Positions 6,120 to 9,923 of a DNA stretch of 9,923 bases are shown here, in pieces; the first letter of the stretch is position 1, and each line of letters begins with the position of its first letter. The notes beneath the pieces were generated by a model. That model did not search any database and was not told the DNA's origin. It worked only from the letters and a program-made list of their open reading frames with translations. The stretch lies in NCBI GenBank assembly GCA_009693225.1, contig SHXP01000068.1:1-9923 (forward strand). The letters are read 5' to 3'. The position numbers and the translations under genes were made by a program. This DNA is from Limnohabitans sp. GTDB lineage: Bacteria; Pseudomonadota; Gammaproteobacteria; Burkholderiales; Burkholderiaceae_C.

Positions 6120-8313
6120 CCAGCGTTTGAGCGACGGCGTCGCGTAAGGCTTCGTAAACGCTGATGGCCAGCATGGAGGGAGGCTCACCCACGGCTTTGC
6201 TGCCGCCTATGGTGTCTTCGCGGTTCGGTTCGTGCCACAGTTTAATGTTGAAGTGTTCGGGGATATCCGCAGCGGTGGGGATTTTGTAGGTGCTGGCGCC
6301 GCGCGTCAGCAGTTTGCCGTCCTTGCCCCAGAGCAGTTCTTCCGTGGTCAGCCAGCCCAGGCCTTGCACAAAACCGCCTTCTATCTGGCCGATGTCAATC
6401 GCTTGGTTCAATGACTGACCGACATCGTGCAGTATGTCCACGCGCAAGAGTTTGTGCTCGCCGCTCAAGGTGTCGATGGCGACTTCACTGCACGCAGCGC
6501 CATAGGCAAAATAAAAGAAGGGGCGGTGCGAGAGCGTCTTGCGGTCGTAATGGATTTTGGGGGTAGCATAAAAACCGTCGCTCCATAACTGCACCCGCTG
6601 GCTGTAAGCGAATTGCACCACTTGCGCAAAACTGCGTTGCAGTGCAGGTGTTCGTATGAAACCGTCTTTGAACACCACTTCTTCGGCCTTGCACCCGTCG
6701 GCTTTGGCCAGGCAGTCGGCGATGTTTTGCTTCACCTGCAAGGCGGCGCGTTCGGCGGCGCGTCCATTGAGATCGGTGCCGCTGGATGCTGCGGTGGCGC
6801 TGGCGTTGGTGATCTTGTCGGTGTCGCTGCTGCTGATACGCATCTGCTCGAACGAGACGCCTAGGACATCGGCGACGATGGCGCAGACCTTGGTGTGCAA
6901 GCCCTGGCCCATCTCTGTGCCGCCGTGGTTGATGCGCACACTGCCGTCGGTGAACACCGACACCAGCGCACCGGCCTGGTTGAATTGCGTGGCGGTGAAG
7001 CTGATGCCGAATTTCACCGGCGTGAGTGCAATCCCTTTTTTTATCACCGCTGAACTGGCATTCCATTGCGCAATGTCTGCACGTCGCCGGCGGTAGCGGC
7101 AGTCGTTCGCCAATTGAGTCATCAACTCGGGCAATATGTTGTCTTCCACGGTCATGCCGTAAGGCGTGGTGTTGCGAGGAGCGTCGCCGTACAGATTGCG
7201 CAAGCGCACATCCAGCGGGTCGATGTGCAAGTGACGCGCTATGTTGCCCATCACAGTCTCGATCAGCATCATGCCTTGCGGCCCGCCGAAGCCGCGAAAC
7301 GCGGTATGGCTTTGCGTATTGAGTTTGCTGCGGTGTGACACGATGTTGACGTCGGACAGGAAATAGGCGTTGTCGGTGTGGAACACCGCGCGATCTGTCA
7401 CCGGTCCGCTCAAATCAGCACTGAAACCGCAATGCGCCCATTGGGTCGACTGCAATCCCAGTAAAAGGCCGCTGTCGTCAAAGCCTGCTTTGAAATTATG
7501 GCTGAACGGATGGCGCTTGCCGGTCACCAGAAAATCATCCTCCCGCGAGAGGCGCATCTTCACGGGCTTGCCGGTTTTCAATGCAGCCAGCGCCGCCCAC
7601 ACCGCCAGTTGACCAGCCTGGGTTTCCTTGCCGCCGAAGCCGCCGCCCATGCGCCGGCACACCACGCGCACTGCGTGCATTGGCAGACGCAGCGCATGCG
7701 CCACCCAGTGCTGCACTTCGCCGGGGTGTTGCGTGCTGCTGTGTATCAGCCACTCGCCGTTGTCCTGCGGTATGGCGTAGGCGATCTGTGTTTCCAGGTA
7801 ATAGTGTTCCTGGCCGCCGATCTCGAGTTGTGCTTGCAGATGGTGGGCGGCGTTTTGTATGGCGGTTAGCGCGTCGCCGCGTTGCACCTGCACATGGGCA
7901 AGCACGGTGGCATTTTGGCTCTGGGCTTCGCGCGCATTGAGTAACGGCGCTTCAGCCTCTGCCTGTAACACCGCACGTTGAGCAGCTGCGCGTGCCTGAA
8001 TATGCGTGTCAGCCACCACCAGACCCAGCACCTGACCGATATGCTCAACACGCTGACTGGCAAATACCGGTTCGTCGTGCACAAAAGTGGCAAGCAACTT
8101 GTCGCCTAGAATATCCTCAGCGGTAATGACTCTATGCACGCCATCGTACGACATCACGGCACTCAAGTCCAATGACAGAACGCGCCCGCTGGCGACGCTG
8201 CTGAGAATCGGTGCGGCATGCAGTGTGCCTTCGGTCAAAGGGAGGTCATCGATGTAAGCCGCCTGACCCTGTACATGCAGGTGCGCGCTTTCGTGCCGCG
8301 ATGAACTGCTCAC
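6076..8313 (-). CDS. xdhB: Xanthine dehydrogenase molybdenum-binding subunit, C-terminus altered by frameshift
   Basis: The 745-residue frame carries the whole molybdopterin-binding part of XdhB, which oxidises hypoxanthine and xanthine to urate. Visible motifs are RHESAHLHV, GGQEHYYLETQ (about 167-176), RRMGGGFGGKE (to E230), CGFSADLSGPVTDRA (R308), TAFRGFGGPQG (338-347), GGTEMGQG (464-471), SDGFYATPK and SKAVGEPP (E710). E230, R308 and E710 match the active-site residues E232, R310 and E730 of the Rhodobacter capsulatus enzyme by position and motif. The GTG start at 8313 overlaps the xdhA TGA (GTGA), implying translational coupling. After L731 the frame shifts at a GGG run (CCC at 6119-6121 on +) and ends in GRKHAGATEHAGDA instead of the family C-terminus, which continues in the next frame to 6033. 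The catalytic core is complete, so partial function cannot be excluded, but its partner subunit is also damaged. Confidence 0.9.
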   Translation of the reverse strand: MSSSSRHESAHLHVQGQAAYIDDLPLTEGTLHAAPILSSVASGRVLSLDLSAVMSYDGVHRVITAEDILGDKLLATFVHDEPVFASQRVEHIGQVLGLVVADTHIQARAAAQRAVLQAEAEAPLLNAREAQSQNATVLAHVQVQRGDALTAIQNAAHHLQAQLEIGGQEHYYLETQIAYAIPQDNGEWLIHSSTQHPGEVQHWVAHALRLPMHAVRVVCRRMGGGFGGKETQAGQLAVWAALAALKTGKPVKMRLSREDDFLVTGKRHPFSHNFKAGFDDSGLLLGLQSTQWAHCGFSADLSGPVTDRAVFHTDNAYFLSDVNIVSHRSKLNTQSHTAFRGFGGPQGMMLIETVMGNIARHLHIDPLDVRLRNLYGDAPRNTTPYGMTVEDNILPELMTQLANDCRYRRRRADIAQWNASSAVIKKGIALTPVKFGISFTATQFNQAGALVSVFTDGSVRINHGGTEMGQGLHTKVCAIVADVLGVSFEQMRISSSDTDKITNASATAASSGTDLNGRAAERAALQVKQNIADCLAKADGCKAEEVVFKDGFIRTPALQRSFAQVVQFAYSQRVQLWSDGFYATPKIHYDRKTLSHRPFFYFAYGAACSEVAIDTLSGEHKLLRVDILHDVGQSLNQAIDIGQIEGGFVQGLGWLTTEELLWGKDGKLLTRGASTYKIPTAADIPEHFNIKLWHEPNREDTIGGSKAVGEPPSMLAISVYEALRDAVAQTLGRKHAGATEHAGDA

Positions 8314-9703
8314 GACAGATCTTCCAACTGCACACAGGCCCGGCCTTGCTGTTGCAGCCAGGCGCGGCGCAGCAGATTGCGCAACACCAGCCGGCGGTAA
8401 TCAGCGCTGGCGCGCATATCGCTGATCGGTGAAAACTCTTTTTCCAGCACCTTTTGCGCTTGTATAACCGTCGCCTCATTCCAGGGCTGGTCAAGCAAGG
8501 CGGATTCGGTTTTGAAAGCGCGAACCGGTGTCGCAGCGACGCCGCCTGCACCAATGCGCACAGATTGCACCACGCCTTTGTCAATATGCAATTGCAGCGC
8601 CAGGCACACTGCGGAGATATCGTCTTCTACGCGCTTGGACACTTTGTAATTGCCCAGCCATTCACCGGGTAGCGGGTGCGGTACAACGATCCAGCACAGC
8701 ACTTCATCACTTACCAATGCCGTGCGCTTGTAGCCAAGGTAAACATCTTCCAGCGCTACATGGCGGCTGACCATGCGGCCTTTGCGCCAGGCCGTCAACA
8801 CCACCTGAGCGCCAAGCGCCATCAGTAACGGCATGCTGTCACCGACGGGCGAGCCGTTGGCGATATTGCCGCCCAGCGTGCCGGACTGTCGCATCGGCCG
8901 TCCGGCAAAGCGCCCGGCGAAATGTGCGATCGACGGGCGTTTTTCAGCCAGCGCGGCAAATGCATCATGCAGATTGACAGCTGCACCTATGGTCAGATGC
9001 TGTGGGTAATCTTCGATGCGCAGTAACTCTTGAACACGTGTCAGGTCTATCACTTGGGGAAACCGCTGGTGTTGTTGCGTCACCTGCAAACCGGCATCGG
9101 TGCCGCCGGCCATCAATTGCGCCTGCGGATAACGTGCGCGCAGCGGCAGCAACTGGCGCAGGCTCGTCGGCAGGGCGTAATGTGTGTCTAGCTGATCGCG
9201 ACCATTGCTTGTGTGCCTGATCGCAGGAACGGCAGGTACAGCCAGGCGCGGGTACCTGTGCATGGCGCAGGCGGCTTCCAGAATAGGCCGGTAACCGGTG
9301 CAGCGGCACAGGTTGCCTGAAATGGCTTCCATGGCCTCTTCGCGTGAGACTGCGCGACCGTTGACCCGCTGGTACAAGTCGTACAAGCTCATGACAAAAC
9401 CGGGCGTGCAAAAGCCGCATTGCGAGGCGTGGTGGTCAACCAAGGCCTGCTGTACCGGGTGCAATTGACCGCCGGATGACAGGTCGGTAGCGGTCGTAAC
9501 CTTCAGGCCGTGTGCGCTTTGCTGCCGTCGGCTTGAGACAAAACCACGGTGCAGGCACCGCAGTCACCGCTGGCGCAGCCTTCCTTGGTGTCGCCGGCCC
9601 GCAATTCTTCACGCAGCAGGTCAAGCAAGGTGCGCGCCGGTGGTACATTGACCAGCGAATGCCACCGGTGACGGTGAATCAACTCTAGCTTGGGGAAAGT
9701 CAT
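8310..9703 (-). pseudogene. xdhA: Xanthine dehydrogenase iron-sulfur/FAD subunit, frameshifting deletion in the first 2Fe-2S domain
   Basis: From ATG 9703 the frame gives 66 residues of the N-terminal ferredoxin domain with TKEGCASGDCGACTVVL (C43, C48, C51), then stops at TGA 9503-9505 after SKAHTA. Family sequence resumes in another frame at about 9506 (LKVTTATDLSSGGQLHPVQQ) and runs to TGA at 8310-8312. That part has the second cluster (SQCGFCTPGF and NLCRCTGY), the FAD domain (LMAGGTDAGLQVT, RQSGTLGGNIANGSPVGDS) and the C-terminal SKRVEDDISAV and DMRASADYR. Relatives have about 12-18 more residues at the junction, including the VNACL cysteine that completes the first [2Fe-2S] cluster. The best explanation is a deletion of a few dozen bases whose length is not a multiple of three. 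XdhA passes electrons from the Mo site through both clusters to FAD and NAD+. A fragment could start at TTG 9464 but would lack the first cluster. Confidence 0.9.
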
Positions 9704-9766
9704 GTCAACTGTGCCAAGTTGTTTAAGAGCTATTGTTGCATTGGAAGCCGGGGACGGAAATCACCC
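9704..9766. promoter_or_regulatory. Divergent promoter region between xdhA and the ABC transporter gene
   Basis: Only 63 bases separate the divergent starts of xdhA (9703) and the transporter ATPase (9767), so both promoters and any shared operator should be here or overlap the coding ends. A short palindrome, CAACT-GTGCCA-AGTTG, lies at 9706-9721, just upstream of the xdhA start. It could be a regulator site, but five-base arms can occur by chance. No convincing -35/-10 pair was identified. GGAA at 9756-9759, with GGGGAC just before it, may serve as ribosome site for the transporter gene. Confidence 0.35.
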
Positions 9767-9923
9767 ATGAACACAGCTGCTTTTCTTGAACTGCGCGGCA
9801 TTAGCAAGCGTTACCCGGCGGTGCTGGCCAACGACCGTATTTCGTTGCAGGTGAACCCCGGACAGATACACGCCATCCTGGGTGAGAACGGCGCCGGCAA
9901 ATCCACGCTGGTGAAAATTATTT
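9767..9923 (+). CDS. ABC transporter ATP-binding protein, N-terminus (partial), nucleoside/simple-sugar type
   Basis: The first 52 codons run off the right edge. The peptide has LELRGISKRYPAVLANDRIS followed by PGQIHAILGENGAGKSTLVK. Walker A, GENGAGKST, is at residues 39-47. The spacing and the RYP.VLAND...PG.IHA.LGENGAGKSTL pattern resemble the first ABC domain of the duplicated ATPases that work with BmpA-type nucleoside-binding lipoproteins, and also simple-sugar ATPases. Such a protein sits under the inner membrane and powers import. Placement head-to-head with xdhA supports purine or nucleoside uptake, but that is inference. The visible part is intact. ATG 9767 has GGAA seven bases upstream. 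Confidence 0.85.
   Translation, partial: MNTAAFLELRGISKRYPAVLANDRISLQVNPGQIHAILGENGAGKSTLVKII

Noticed and set aside
1..9923. CRISPR array, tRNA/rRNA, insertion sequence, integrase, toxin-antitoxin or defence island
   Set aside because: No spaced direct repeats, transposase motifs, terminal repeats or RNA-gene signatures were seen. The gene content is metabolic.

Overview
The window looks like chromosomal DNA of a betaproteobacterium, probably of the order Burkholderiales. This rests on moderately high GC, GTG and TTG starts, the protein sequences recalled from those families, and the grouping of xdhABC, guaD, puuD and a nucleoside-type ABC transporter. The placement is inference from recalled family sequences, not a database search.

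Layout. Positions 1-84 hold the last 27 codons of an XdhC-like molybdenum cofactor chaperone (+). A gene-free stretch of about 390 bases follows, with one imperfect A/T-tract inverted repeat. A puuD-type urate oxidase with a C-terminal cytochrome c domain lies at 475-1686 (+) and is broken by two in-frame stops. A small membrane/coiled-coil protein (1625-1984, -) is tail-to-tail with it and divergent from an intact MOFRL-family glycerate kinase (2064-3383, +). An intact fatty acid hydroxylase/sterol desaturase-family protein follows (3439-4281, +). A small coiled-coil/TM gene with an early stop (4278-4637, -) meets it tail-to-tail. Then comes a leftward purine operon: xdhA (8310-9703), xdhB (6076-8313) and guaD (4674-5993). 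Divergent from xdhA, the first 52 codons of an ABC transporter ATPase (9767 to the edge) open what is probably a purine/nucleoside uptake operon.

Together these genes would import purines or nucleosides, deaminate guanine to xanthine (GuaD), oxidise xanthine to urate (XdhAB, matured by XdhC) and oxidise urate (PuuD). Glycerate kinase could carry glyoxylate-derived glycerate from allantoin breakdown into central metabolism, though that link is only contextual.

The main result is that every purine-degradation enzyme fully contained here carries lesions. puuD has two nonsense codons. xdhA has a frameshifting deletion that removes the fourth cysteine of its first [2Fe-2S] cluster. xdhB has a 1-nt frameshift that replaces its C-terminus. 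guaD has lost six conserved core residues and has Arg at a zinc-ligand position. The neighbouring glycerate kinase and desaturase read cleanly. This is best read as recent or ongoing loss of the purine-to-urate pathway. Raw sequencing error could explain the point changes but hardly the deletions. I found no CRISPR array, RNA gene, insertion sequence, prophage or clearly new defence-type system.
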